Virus record (IMG/VR): IMGVR_UViG_3300034407_002180
Location: 1-25,109 of that record
Direction: 5' to 3' (one strand)
Length of the DNA: 25,109 nucleotides
DNA from: a virus
The translations under genes were made by a program, and so were the position numbers. The notes beneath the pieces were generated by a model. The model was not told where the DNA came from and searched no databases. It was given only the letters and a program-made list of their open reading frames with translations. Below are positions 6,446-15,737 of this stretch, in pieces; positions within the stretch are counted from its first letter, which is position 1; every line of letters starts with the position of its first letter.

Positions 6446-9400
6446 ATGGCGAATAAACGACAATTACAAGAACTTCAGAAATTACTAACAGACATAGAAA
6501 AAAAATATGCTTCTATAAGTAAGGTTTCTCCTTTCAAAGGGAAGGATGCTGCAGAAGTTGCAAAACAATTTGACTCTATAGATGATGCATTAAAGTCTGC
6601 TGAAATCTCAATGAAAGGGATTAGGGCAGAAATTCAAGATATAGACTCAGGTTTAGATGGTTTAAAGGAAAGTTTTAGAGATATTGGTAGAGAATTAGGG
6701 AATATAAATTCTCCTATGAAAGCCATGAAAAAAGACTTTAATAAACTTACAAGTCTAGCAGAAAAACTATCAGATGTTAATTATGATATTGCAAGTTCAA
6801 GTTTAAAAGAAACAGCAAATATTAGAAAACAGGTTAATTTAAGCTTTAATAGATTATCCCAAAGAAAAAAAACCCTAAAATTTCAAATAGAGAGTGGAAA
6901 GCTATCAGGTCAAGAATTATCGGATGCACAAGAATTATTAGCAATAGCTGAAGATGCTACTAAAGAATTAGAAGAAAAAGTAGGTTACCAAGATGATTTT
7001 AATTCAGCTTTAGATTCTACTGAGAAGAAACAAAGAAAAATAAATAAAGCCATGGGTATTTCCGGTGGTTTAGTTAAAGGTCTTGGAAAATTTGCTAGTA
7101 AAATAGGATTTGGAGAAATTTCATCTAATTTAGAAGATATCAATGATGATATGTCTGAAATGGCTATTAAGCTAACAGATAATGGTAGCAAAGCCGCATC
7201 TCTTGGAGATAAGTTCAAGGTTATGCGTGTTGGGTTAAAAGGGCTAGGAAAATCATTATCAAAACAACTAGCAGACCCTGCAGTTATAGGTGGTTTCTTA
7301 ATGAAAGCAGTTAAAGGGTTATATGATTTAGCAGGCCAACAAAGAAAGTTTGCAAAAGAAGCAGGCCTTGCCACTTCTGGAGCTGTTTCAAGTGAGACTT
7401 TAAGGAGGATGGAATCAGTTCATGGTATGTTTGAGGATTTAGCGGCATCAGCAAACATCTTACGAACTGAATTAGGCTTTGTTCCTGAAATGACTGAAAA
7501 AACCCTACAGGGAGTAACAGCATTAACTCATGGGTATGGTCTTGCAGGTAATGAGGCCGCAAATTTATTTAAAACAAGCTCAGAATTAGGAACAGAGTTG
7601 ATAAAAATGCCTGAAGTTGTAGCTGGGGTAGGTGGTGAGGTAGAAAATGCTACTGGATACGCCGTAGATTTCCAAAAAGCTATGAAAAATCTAGGAAGTT
7701 CTAGTGCTTCCGTTAGATTTAATATGAAAGGCCAAGCTAATGAACTTATAAAAGCAGCAAATTATGCTGCTCTTTTGGGAATGAGTATGGATGATGTTAG
7801 GAATGCAGCTGAAAGTACACTATCCTTTGAAAGTTCAATTCAAAAGGAAATGGAAGCAGAAATGTTCCTCCAAAAGAATTTAAATTTAGATAAATATAGA
7901 TATGCTGCATTAACAGGAGATGCAGCTACACAAGCCTCAGAATTACAACGTTTAATAAAAGAAAATGGACCTGCTTTAAAAGGTAATGTTTTAGCACAAA
8001 GAGCATTTGCAGACTCTATAGGAATATCTCAAGAACAACTTGCATCCTCCTTAGAATCTATGGAGTTGCAAAAAGAATTAGGTTTTGAATCTGCGGATGC
8101 CCAAAAAGCAATGGGTATTCTGATGGCTAAAGGAATGACAAAAGAACAAGCCCTTATAAAAATGAGAAAGGATGGGGCTGCTGGCGTTACTAAATCTATT
8201 AAAGATGAAGAAGCATTCCAGAATAGATTTAAAATGGCCATGAGAAAATTCCAAGAAGCCTTTGCTACTTTAGCAGATAGAATTTTTAATCCGGACAACA
8301 TGAAAAAAATCGATAAAATGATTGAAGGCATTGGCGATTTTTTAATGTCACCTATATTACAAAAAATAATAAAATACCTCCCCGAAATAGCAATTGGTTT
8401 TGGTGCTCTTTCTCTATTAAAGAAATTTAACCCTATCCAAAATGTAGGGATAATGAATGTAGCAAGAATGAATGGTGGTGGTATGGGTGGCGGCGGCGGT
8501 GGCGGCGGTGGAGGTTACCATGAAACAGGGGGTGGAAGAAGTAAAAGCAAAGGAAGATATAGAGACCCCAAAACCGGAAGATACGCAAAACGCCCAAAAG
8601 GAAGATCATCAAGACCTAGAAGAAGAAGGGGAGGAAGAGGACGAGGTCTGTTAGGACTGGCTGGTGGTTTACTAGGTTATGAATTAATGAGCAATATGTT
8701 CTCAGATTCAGAAACGGGTGAAACATCAGTAGGAGGAGACATGGCAAGTATGGCTTCTATGTCAGCTGTAGATGCTGGTGTGAGTAGTATGGGAAGTGGC
8801 GGAGCTTCCAGTAAAGCATCATCAGCATCACCAAAAAGCAAACCAAGAAGCAAACCAAGAAGCAGGCCAAGAAGCAAACCAAAAGCAGGTAAGAGTTTTC
8901 TTGGAAGTTTATGGGGTGGTATTAAAAGTATTGGTAGCAGTGTATACAGTGCTGGTAAAGGTGTATATGATATGGGTGCAAGTGCTATATCTAAAGTAAG
9001 TGATATAGGTGGATCAATAAAAAAATGGTTTGGTAAAAAGATAGGTGGTTTATTTCCTAAATTATTAAAAATGGCTAAAGGTCCTATAAAAAACATTGCA
9101 GGTAAAATACCTATTTTAGGATCAATACTTGAAATGATATTCACAGGGATGGATGTAAACTCAATTGCTCAATCAAAAGATATGTCTAAACAAGAGATGT
9201 ATGGGGAAATGGGTAGATCTGTAATAAGTGGAGGTATGGGATTGCTAGGGGGTAGTTTAGCCGCAGCTGGGGTTTCATCACTTCAAGCAATAGGAATACC
9301 AGGATGGTTACTTTCAGGGGCTGCTTATATGGGTGGTGATTACTTAGGGAGAATGTTAGGAAGTGCTATATCAGATTATGTTGGAGGTCCATCTTTAGGA

Positions 9401-9685
9401 AAAGGGATATTTAATTTATTCTATGAAGGAGGGGCAAATAAAAAAGCATCAACAGCAGGGGGCAATATGGAAAAATCACCAAAAATGATGGCTACTGGGG
9501 GAATTGTAACATCCGCAACAAACGCTATTGTAGGTGAAGCTGGAGCAGAAGCTGTAGTTCCTTTAAATGATTTTTATGCTAAATTAGATGAATTAATAGC
9601 TGTAGTAAAACAAGGAGGTGATGTGTACATGGATGGAGCTAAGGTAGGTAAATCAATGGCTATGTCAACTTCTAGATTAGGTTAA
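6446..9685 (+). CDS. Tail tape measure protein
   Basis: A 1,079-residue protein that sets tail length and leaves the tube ahead of the DNA. The N-terminal ~220 residues are helical, charged coiled coil. The middle (about 260-640) is helical, followed by a hydrophobic stretch near 642-662. Then come a Gly run (677-690), a strongly basic Arg-rich segment (696-733, with GRYRDPKTGRYAKRP) and four KPRS units (798-813). A second hydrophobic block lies near 925-965. The C-terminus carries the classic tape-measure motif GGIVT..TNAIVGEAGAEAVVPL at about 1017-1040. It follows the chaperone pair, as expected because such chaperones coat the tape measure. It is much longer than T4 gp29 (590 residues); part of the excess is the low-complexity basic region. 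It has its own candidate promoter. Confidence 0.92.
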   Translation: MANKRQLQELQKLLTDIEKKYASISKVSPFKGKDAAEVAKQFDSIDDALKSAEISMKGIRAEIQDIDSGLDGLKESFRDIGRELGNINSPMKAMKKDFNKLTSLAEKLSDVNYDIASSSLKETANIRKQVNLSFNRLSQRKKTLKFQIESGKLSGQELSDAQELLAIAEDATKELEEKVGYQDDFNSALDSTEKKQRKINKAMGISGGLVKGLGKFASKIGFGEISSNLEDINDDMSEMAIKLTDNGSKAASLGDKFKVMRVGLKGLGKSLSKQLADPAVIGGFLMKAVKGLYDLAGQQRKFAKEAGLATSGAVSSETLRRMESVHGMFEDLAASANILRTELGFVPEMTEKTLQGVTALTHGYGLAGNEAANLFKTSSELGTELIKMPEVVAGVGGEVENATGYAVDFQKAMKNLGSSSASVRFNMKGQANELIKAANYAALLGMSMDDVRNAAESTLSFESSIQKEMEAEMFLQKNLNLDKYRYAALTGDAATQASELQRLIKENGPALKGNVLAQRAFADSIGISQEQLASSLESMELQKELGFESADAQKAMGILMAKGMTKEQALIKMRKDGAAGVTKSIKDEEAFQNRFKMAMRKFQEAFATLADRIFNPDNMKKIDKMIEGIGDFLMSPILQKIIKYLPEIAIGFGALSLLKKFNPIQNVGIMNVARMNGGGMGGGGGGGGGGYHETGGGRSKSKGRYRDPKTGRYAKRPKGRSSRPRRRRGGRGRGLLGLAGGLLGYELMSNMFSDSETGETSVGGDMASMASMSAVDAGVSSMGSGGASSKASSASPKSKPRSKPRSRPRSKPKAGKSFLGSLWGGIKSIGSSVYSAGKGVYDMGASAISKVSDIGGSIKKWFGKKIGGLFPKLLKMAKGPIKNIAGKIPILGSILEMIFTGMDVNSIAQSKDMSKQEMYGEMGRSVISGGMGLLGGSLAAAGVSSLQAIGIPGWLLSGAAYMGGDYLGRMLGSAISDYVGGPSLGKGIFNLFYEGGANKKASTAGGNMEKSPKMMATGGIVTSATNAIVGEAGAEAVVPLNDFYAKLDELIAVVKQGGDVYMDGAKVGKSMAMSTSRLG
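8837..8884 (+). repeat. Four 12-base tandem repeats (KPRS units) in the tape measure gene
   Basis: Consensus AGCAAACCAAGA, four copies in frame; copy 3 has AGG for AAA and copy 4 ends AAA. It encodes Ser-Lys/Arg-Pro-Arg/Lys repeats in a positively charged linker. Simple tandem arrays like this change copy number easily. Confidence 0.85.
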
Positions 9686-9694
9686 TATTTATAA
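9684..9694 (+). promoter_or_regulatory. Candidate phage promoter element (site 6)
   Basis: AATATTTATAA followed by TAAAACAAT, 23 bases before the ATG at 9718. It overlaps the tape measure stop codon. No further copy is seen before any gene from 9972 to 15738, so it probably drives the whole baseplate block 9718-16400. Confidence 0.55.
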
Positions 9695-9717
9695 TAAAAC
9701 AATTAAACAGTAAAATT

Positions 9718-9963
9718 ATGTCAACATCTCTATTAAAAAAGTATGAAGCCGGAGGAAATCCATTAGCTTTAGCAGGTAGTCCAGCTTCACCAGCAATTCC
9801 TGTACGTTCAACGTCTACATTACATGATGAATATTCATTAGATGGGATTCCAAACGCTGCAACAGTAAAACCTAAAAATGGTTCTTTACCAGACCCAACA
9901 AAATTAGCAAATCTGGATCCAACAACTTATAAAGATAATTCTCCAGAAGGAGCTTCATTTTAA
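9718..9963 (+). CDS. Small protein of unknown function at the head of the baseplate block
   Basis: An 81-residue, Pro/Ser/Ala-rich protein with little predicted secondary structure, beginning MSTSLLKKYEAGGNPLALAG and ending SPEGASF. It has no cysteine, signal peptide or membrane segment. I do not recognise a family. Its place, just after the tape measure and 8 bases before the 831-residue baseplate protein, and its candidate promoter suggest a structural or assembly role in the tail tip, perhaps a linker bound to larger partners. Codon use matches the neighbouring virion genes, and the ATG has the usual A-rich leader, so I take it as real. Confidence 0.6.
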   Translation: MSTSLLKKYEAGGNPLALAGSPASPAIPVRSTSTLHDEYSLDGIPNAATVKPKNGSLPDPTKLANLDPTTYKDNSPEGASF

Positions 9964-9971
9964 ATTAAAGT

Positions 9972-12467
9972 ATGCCTTTAATAACCTCAACAACTCAACT
10001 TAATAAGTGGAAGTTTGGGATGGGTCCTTGGAGTGATACACGTAGTGGAGGTAATTCAAACCAACCATATATTGTACGTGGTATCCCAGGGGTTAATCCA
10101 GACGACCCAAACCAAACCTTTGAACAGGTAGCGGATGGCGATCTACCTGCAAGGTCAGGCCCTGACTTTATTTTAAGAGATGGGTTTCTAGCACCTGTTA
10201 GTGCTGTTAGAGATGTAAGTAGGTTAGCACAAATGTTTTTTGATTTGAAGTCCCCAAATGGGCCTTTATTCATTGCAAAACAAAATATATTATCAAGGGC
10301 ATCAGTTAAAACACCCGCTTCTTACGGTTTAGGATATGCAGGTCCTGAAGATTACTTTTTTACTGATTCCGAAAGTGGATTAAGAGTTGAAGGTGGGGGA
10401 TTCGTAAATCAAGGTGTATATACTCCATTATCAACTTTAGGACAAGCTTTAGGAGGTTTTGCAGGTCTTCATTTAAATGCTTTTGGTATAGACCCAACAT
10501 CCCCTATGAGTGGGGTAGTTGAAGGTGGACTCTTCCCAGGAGCTGGTTTAAATACTTATGAAGCAGCTACTAAAAAATTTAATGAAACCTCTGAAGGTAA
10601 TAGATTAGTAATATTTAGTGATAGAAAAAAAGAAGTTGGTGCTAAAGTCCATGGACCTACTGGAGATACAATTGAACAAAATCTATATTCCTACTCAGGA
10701 GGCCCGGGTTCAATATTAGGTATAGGAAGAACAAACATAAAATTTGCAGATCAAAGAACAGGTGCTTCTGGTAGGTATGGTACGGAAATTATGAATACTA
10801 GCTCTTATGCTGCTGGTGACTACCAAACATCTAGAATTTCAAGTAAAACTAAAAATGATTGGTTAGACCCATTTGCAAGAGGAGTATCTAAAGAGTATGA
10901 TTTATTATCCCCAGGAACAGGTTCCATATCATCAGGTTCTTTTTCTTCTGATGGGGGTTATACATACACCCCAATATTTTCCCCAAGAACAACAGAAACA
11001 TTTAAATCATTAGAACCTAGAACAGATATAAAAGATTACCAAACTTCTAGACCTAATGGTAGAACTACTGGTAGTTTTATATCTCCTGTTTCAAACTCAC
11101 TCTCAACTGAGTATAAGGAGTATACAGGTATAGATTTACCACAGTCAATCACACCAGGATCTCAAACATTTAACCAAGATTTTTTTACACAAACAACAGA
11201 CCCTGGAACCTTAAATCCTATAGGTACTATAAAGGATTACCAAGCTTTAGGTAAATCAGTAGTAAATAACACTTCATCAGTTAAAAACCCAGAAGGAGGT
11301 ATTAGAGTTAATTATAGCAATTCAATATCCCCATCCGGCTCTTCTGGTTTGTATGAAACATTAACTAAAGTAAACATCAATAATGATGTTCAATCCAATA
11401 CTTTTAATGTATACGACTCAAATTTAACACCAGGTAACACATGGCCTGATAATATTAATAATGTAGTGTATGCAAATGGTACTAAAACATATACTCAACA
11501 ACAGTTAATTGATAAAGAAAATGTCATTGCAGGGGGTAATGCTGGTTTGTACCCTAAAGATTTTAGAAAAGAATTATATGACGTAAATGAGGATAACTTA
11601 GAAGTTACAAAAGATTCATCTGTAATAAGTCTATCTCCTAACTATAGATCAAAGAATAAAGATGTAAGACTTTACCAAGGACAACCTGGTAAAAGCAATA
11701 ATGCTGATGGTACTAAAAATGTTTGGAATTATGGAGTAAAAGCTACAGATTTAACAGCTTTAGATAAAGTAACAGCATCCCCAATGTATGATGGTGTTGG
11801 TCCTGACACAAACCAAGCAATTAATGATTTATGTAAGTTTAGAATAGCAGCTATAAATAATGATAAAACCAATGGGTCAGCTGTATACATGCATTTTCGA
11901 GCATTTTTAGATAGCTTCCAAGATAGCTATAATGCAACTTGGAATCAGGTAAATTATGTAGGAAGAGGTGATACTCTTTACAATTATGGTGGGTTTGGCC
12001 GAAGTCTTTCATTATCATTCACGGTAGCAGCTCAATCTAAAGCAGAACTTATTCCAATGTATAAAAAATTAAATTACTTAGCATCAACTTTAGCTCCGGA
12101 TTATTCGGAACAAGGATTTATGAGAGGTAACTTGGTAAGATTAACTGTAGGGGGATATTTATATGAACAACCAGGTTTTATTACTTCATTAACTTATGAC
12201 GTCCCACAAGAAACCCCTTGGGAAATAGGAATTAATGCAGATGGTGGATCTGATTCTAGTGTAAAAGAATTACCTCATATGATTAAAGTATCAGGTTTTC
12301 AATTTACTCCAATCCACGATTTCTTAGTACAAAAACCAAATAGTGCAAATAATCCAACATCAAGATTTATTTCATTATCTAATGGTGTAAATTCAAACTA
12401 TGATGATAGTTACAGAAAATATACAGGTTTAGGTGATGGTGGAGGTGATAATAATATAGCAACATAA
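9972..12467 (+). CDS. Large baseplate or tube-initiator-type structural protein
   Basis: An 831-residue protein without enzymatic motifs. The N-terminus (about 1-120) holds a segment with FFDLKSPNGPLFIAKQNIL, which I associate with large structural proteins of Bacteroidetes phages. The middle (about 280-560) is Ser/Thr/Gly-rich with three DYQ-containing repeats. The C-terminal ~210 residues (from about 615) look like a folded beta domain: KFRIAAINND, YVGRGDTLYNYGGFGRSLS.SF, VRLTVGGYLYEQPGFI.SLTYDVP. This resembles tail-tube-like initiator proteins such as T4 gp48/gp54 in general character, but I cannot prove that assignment. It lies between the tape measure and LysM-like genes, and its stop codon overlaps the next ATG by one base, indicating coupled translation. 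Confidence 0.6.
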   Translation: MPLITSTTQLNKWKFGMGPWSDTRSGGNSNQPYIVRGIPGVNPDDPNQTFEQVADGDLPARSGPDFILRDGFLAPVSAVRDVSRLAQMFFDLKSPNGPLFIAKQNILSRASVKTPASYGLGYAGPEDYFFTDSESGLRVEGGGFVNQGVYTPLSTLGQALGGFAGLHLNAFGIDPTSPMSGVVEGGLFPGAGLNTYEAATKKFNETSEGNRLVIFSDRKKEVGAKVHGPTGDTIEQNLYSYSGGPGSILGIGRTNIKFADQRTGASGRYGTEIMNTSSYAAGDYQTSRISSKTKNDWLDPFARGVSKEYDLLSPGTGSISSGSFSSDGGYTYTPIFSPRTTETFKSLEPRTDIKDYQTSRPNGRTTGSFISPVSNSLSTEYKEYTGIDLPQSITPGSQTFNQDFFTQTTDPGTLNPIGTIKDYQALGKSVVNNTSSVKNPEGGIRVNYSNSISPSGSSGLYETLTKVNINNDVQSNTFNVYDSNLTPGNTWPDNINNVVYANGTKTYTQQQLIDKENVIAGGNAGLYPKDFRKELYDVNEDNLEVTKDSSVISLSPNYRSKNKDVRLYQGQPGKSNNADGTKNVWNYGVKATDLTALDKVTASPMYDGVGPDTNQAINDLCKFRIAAINNDKTNGSAVYMHFRAFLDSFQDSYNATWNQVNYVGRGDTLYNYGGFGRSLSLSFTVAAQSKAELIPMYKKLNYLASTLAPDYSEQGFMRGNLVRLTVGGYLYEQPGFITSLTYDVPQETPWEIGINADGGSDSSVKELPHMIKVSGFQFTPIHDFLVQKPNSANNPTSRFISLSNGVNSNYDDSYRKYTGLGDGGGDNNIAT

Positions 12468-12787
12468 TGAATCGTTATTCAAGAATAGATAAATTAAAAA
12501 ATACAAATGAATTTGTAGGAACTTTAGGGACACAATATTATGGTACTGTGACATACCCAGAAATTCCTCAAAGTCAAGATGATATTTGGGTAGAAACTGA
12601 ATTTGGCGATAGATTAGACTCATTAGCCTTTCAATTTTATAGTGATGTTACTTTATATTGGATCATATCCATAGCAAATCCAAACCAAATTAATATGGGC
12701 TCCTTATATTTAACCCCGGGAGCACAGATAAGAATACCTACAAATGTAGGAACAATTATAGATAGTTATTATAGTTTAAATAGTTAA
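12467..12787 (+). CDS. LysM-like baseplate wedge protein (gp53-type)
   Basis: A 106-residue protein with a LysM-like fold typical of T4 gp53 and of P2 gpX-type tail proteins: FGDRLDSLAFQFYSDVTLYW (residues about 45-65), then IISIANPNQIN and LTPGAQIRIP. In T4-like phages this protein clamps the baseplate inner ring. It is shorter than T4 gp53 (196 residues), having mostly the LysM part with a 40-residue leader. The start codon overlaps the previous stop (TAATGA) and the hub gene begins 3 bases after its stop, so the three are translationally linked. gp53-like is the best guess; a gpX-type tail protein would do the same job. Confidence 0.7.
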   Translation: MNRYSRIDKLKNTNEFVGTLGTQYYGTVTYPEIPQSQDDIWVETEFGDRLDSLAFQFYSDVTLYWIISIANPNQINMGSLYLTPGAQIRIPTNVGTIIDSYYSLNS

Positions 12788-12790
12788 TGT

Positions 12791-15727
12791 ATGTCAAATT
12801 TTTCAGGTTTACCTTTTAGAGACTTTGTTAGAAAACAGATTAATGTACGGCAAAAATCTTTAGGAAAGTATACAAAAATACCTTCCCAAGATCTACAACA
12901 TTATACTACTAAAACCCCTTTTTTAAGGTTAGTTAGTTCTGTTAACTTAACTAAAGGAAAAAACATTAAAAACCCAGTACTAGATAAAGTTGCTATGCTT
13001 ACGGGCATACCAGAATCAGAACTAATTGGTAAAAATTTAGCTCAAAGATTTATGCTTCAAGGTGGGGTAGCAGATGATAAAGCTGGGAAAGGATTAAAAG
13101 AAGGATTAAATGATGGTAAATCACTATTTGATGGAGCTTATGGTTGGGGTGGTCCTACAGAAAGAGGATATGTTCCTATGCCTGGTATACTAAATGCTGA
13201 TGTTACTTATTATAATGATGGTGCATTTGCAAAAACCATTATAAACTGTAAAGTATATAGTAAAACTCAATTTGCTCTTTTTGATGTTCTTTATATGAGA
13301 CCTGGTTATACTTGCTTAATGGAGTTTGGCTGGACCCAGTATCTTGACAACAATGGAAAATTAAAAACCCAAGATAACTTTAAAACACCAGCTTTAAAGG
13401 CTGTGTTAGGTGGTGGTAAAACCCAATTTGAAGTGTATGAAGCAATTCAAAAACATAGAACTGAAACAAATGGAAATTATGATGGTGTTTTTGGGAAGGT
13501 TTCAAAATTTAATTGGACCTTAAACACTGATGGGAGTTATAACTGTACTATAGTTTTAACAGCTATGGGGGACTTAATCCAAGCTTTAAAAGTAAACATA
13601 GCATCCCCAAATTTAAAATCAGTAAAAACCTCAGATGTGGGGTTGGCTATGGAGGTTGCTGCTGGTGCTGTAGGACCCTTACCTCCATTAATTGCAAACG
13701 CAAATAAAACCGTTTTAAATAGGGAGTTACTTGATATATATCTTAACAAATCGGATACGGGCACATCTGGTTGGGGAGAGTATGTAGTTAAAAACTATAT
13801 AGGAGTAGAAAATAGTACTGGTAAGTCCCTCCCACCAACTGATTTATCTATCCCTAATTCTATCTATTCACTAACGGGAACAACTACAGATGCCGAAAAT
13901 CCAGTAGGACAATCACCTCAAGTTTTTATTAAATATGGAGCTTTTTTAGCATTTGTTCAATCAAGACTTCTATTATTTAATAGTAAAGATAATTCTCCTA
14001 TATTTTCATTTGATATGAATTTTAAAAATTTAGATAAAGATGAAAATGTAATATTAAAAATGCCCGGAATGTTTTCATCAGATCCTAGGGTATGTCTTAT
14101 TCCTTGGGAAAATTCTATAGTTCCTGAAGGGGGTTTAACAATGCCTGAATCATCTATTAACAAAATTCTTAGTGAATCAGCTTGGTCCTATAGTCAATAT
14201 TTAGGAAGACTTTCCCAAATTTGTATTAATATTAACTTTATTGCAAGTTGTTTAGAAACTGTTCCTGAAGAAAATGGTAAAATAAATTTACTTGCTTTGC
14301 TTAAAGCTATAAATAAAGGAATAATTAAAGCATTAGGGGGGGTTAATTCTTTTGATATAAAACTAGATGATGAAAATCCATCTTTAATTAAATTTATTGA
14401 AGATATACCTCAAAGGAGAGATGATGGTACTAGTAAAGAAGAAGGAACATATACTAGATTTAACATTTTTGGTGTTAAACCTGGTGTAGATGGTTCCTTT
14501 GTTAGAGACATAAATCTAACAGCAGAAATAAGCGACAATTTTGCATCAATGATTGCAATAGGAGCTCAAGCAAGTTCCAACCAAATATCTGAAAATGCAC
14601 TTTCATTTTCGCAATATAGTTCTGGGTTAATTGACAGAGTAATTGAAGAAAAACTAAACCAAGGCCCCAAAGAATCCATAATTGAAGAAGAAGAACAAAT
14701 ACCAAAAACAATAAAAACCAACTGGGAAACAAACATAAACCCTCCAGAAAATAGTTTATTTGTCCAAACTTATGGTGCCTTACAATGGACAGCAGAAACC
14801 CTAGACCCATTAACATCTCATAATTCTACCCATTGTAGTCTAATATTAGGGGAATTAACATCAGAAAAATTCTCAGGAGGACAACAATTACAATCACCTC
14901 AATTCCTACCATTTAATCTTAGTTTAGAAATGGATGGTTTATCCGGAATGAGACTTCGTGAGAAATTTTTAGTAACGGAGGCTGTTTTACCCCCATCATA
15001 TCAAGAAGATTCAATTGATATGCAAATACAAGGTATTAACCATTCAATAAACCCAACAGCATGGCTAACTAAAATTGAAACAATATCAGTACCTGCTGAA
15101 AAACTAGCACCTATTAAAAGACCACCATCACTATCTAGTGAAGTTACGGTTCAAACCGGAGCGGGTGGTGGAAGTGGAGGAGCAGGAAATTCAAATGGTC
15201 CAACATTATTACAAGATCCACCTCCACCTTTAAATCCCTCTAGTATAAATCGTAGAAATGCTATGCAATCTAGTTATAATGGGGTATTTGGTAGAGATGG
15301 GCAAGTATCAGGTATGTGCGCTCAGTGGAGTTGGAATTTAGCTAAAAATTATGTGGAATATTTAAGAGGAAGAGGATTATCAAATCCAAAACAAACCGCT
15401 GGTGGTAATGCTAATCAAAATGGGTATCATAAAAGATTAGTATCTGCAGGGTATACCCAAACAAAAGCAGGAACTAATATATCTAAAGCAAAGTTAAAAA
15501 ATCTTCTTATTACTACGACTTGGGGTTATGGTGATGTTGTAGTATTTTATGGTACGAATGGAAATGGTACTCATACAAAATATGGTCATACTCAAATTTA
15601 TGTAGGAAATATAAATTCATCTAAATGGGCATCATCAAAAAGCACCAACTATAATACACCTTTCCCATATAATAGTAGGAATAGCACAAAATGGGATTAT
15701 TATGTGTTTAGAGCCCCAGCAACCTAA
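12791..15727 (+). CDS. Baseplate hub protein with C-terminal CHAP-type peptidoglycan hydrolase
   Basis: A 978-residue fusion. Residues about 1-785 resemble hub proteins of T4-like marine phages (gp27 role): GVFGKVSKFNWTLN.DGSY.C near 230, and PFNLSLEMDGLSGMRLREKF, LPPSY and SWLTKIE-type elements near 710-770. A Gly-rich, Pro-rich linker spans about 788-825. The last ~150 residues form a CHAP-like domain: GMCAQW with the likely nucleophile Cys843, YGDVVVFYG, YGHTQIYVGN with His933 and Asn940, and a closing WDYYVF.AP. CHAP domains cleave peptide bonds or amide links in peptidoglycan, so this would open the cell wall at the tail tip, the role T4 gives to the gp5 lysozyme domain. Hub assignment is by similarity of pattern; catalysis rests on the Cys/His placement. 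Confidence 0.75.
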   Translation: MSNFSGLPFRDFVRKQINVRQKSLGKYTKIPSQDLQHYTTKTPFLRLVSSVNLTKGKNIKNPVLDKVAMLTGIPESELIGKNLAQRFMLQGGVADDKAGKGLKEGLNDGKSLFDGAYGWGGPTERGYVPMPGILNADVTYYNDGAFAKTIINCKVYSKTQFALFDVLYMRPGYTCLMEFGWTQYLDNNGKLKTQDNFKTPALKAVLGGGKTQFEVYEAIQKHRTETNGNYDGVFGKVSKFNWTLNTDGSYNCTIVLTAMGDLIQALKVNIASPNLKSVKTSDVGLAMEVAAGAVGPLPPLIANANKTVLNRELLDIYLNKSDTGTSGWGEYVVKNYIGVENSTGKSLPPTDLSIPNSIYSLTGTTTDAENPVGQSPQVFIKYGAFLAFVQSRLLLFNSKDNSPIFSFDMNFKNLDKDENVILKMPGMFSSDPRVCLIPWENSIVPEGGLTMPESSINKILSESAWSYSQYLGRLSQICININFIASCLETVPEENGKINLLALLKAINKGIIKALGGVNSFDIKLDDENPSLIKFIEDIPQRRDDGTSKEEGTYTRFNIFGVKPGVDGSFVRDINLTAEISDNFASMIAIGAQASSNQISENALSFSQYSSGLIDRVIEEKLNQGPKESIIEEEEQIPKTIKTNWETNINPPENSLFVQTYGALQWTAETLDPLTSHNSTHCSLILGELTSEKFSGGQQLQSPQFLPFNLSLEMDGLSGMRLREKFLVTEAVLPPSYQEDSIDMQIQGINHSINPTAWLTKIETISVPAEKLAPIKRPPSLSSEVTVQTGAGGGSGGAGNSNGPTLLQDPPPPLNPSSINRRNAMQSSYNGVFGRDGQVSGMCAQWSWNLAKNYVEYLRGRGLSNPKQTAGGNANQNGYHKRLVSAGYTQTKAGTNISKAKLKNLLITTTWGYGDVVVFYGTNGNGTHTKYGHTQIYVGNINSSKWASSKSTNYNTPFPYNSRNSTKWDYYVFRAPAT

Positions 15728-15737
15728 TTAATAAAAA

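Noticed and set aside
8677-9144. Long antisense open frame in the tape measure gene
   Set aside because: It is composed of Leu/Pro runs that mirror the KPRS and Gly/Lys-rich codons on the plus strand.
473-9694. TATAAATA (T4 late promoter consensus) read on the minus strand at the ATATTTATAA sites
   Set aside because: The match exists, because the motif is its reverse complement, but no minus-strand genes lie downstream and the sites sit just before plus-strand starts. A plus-strand role is more likely.
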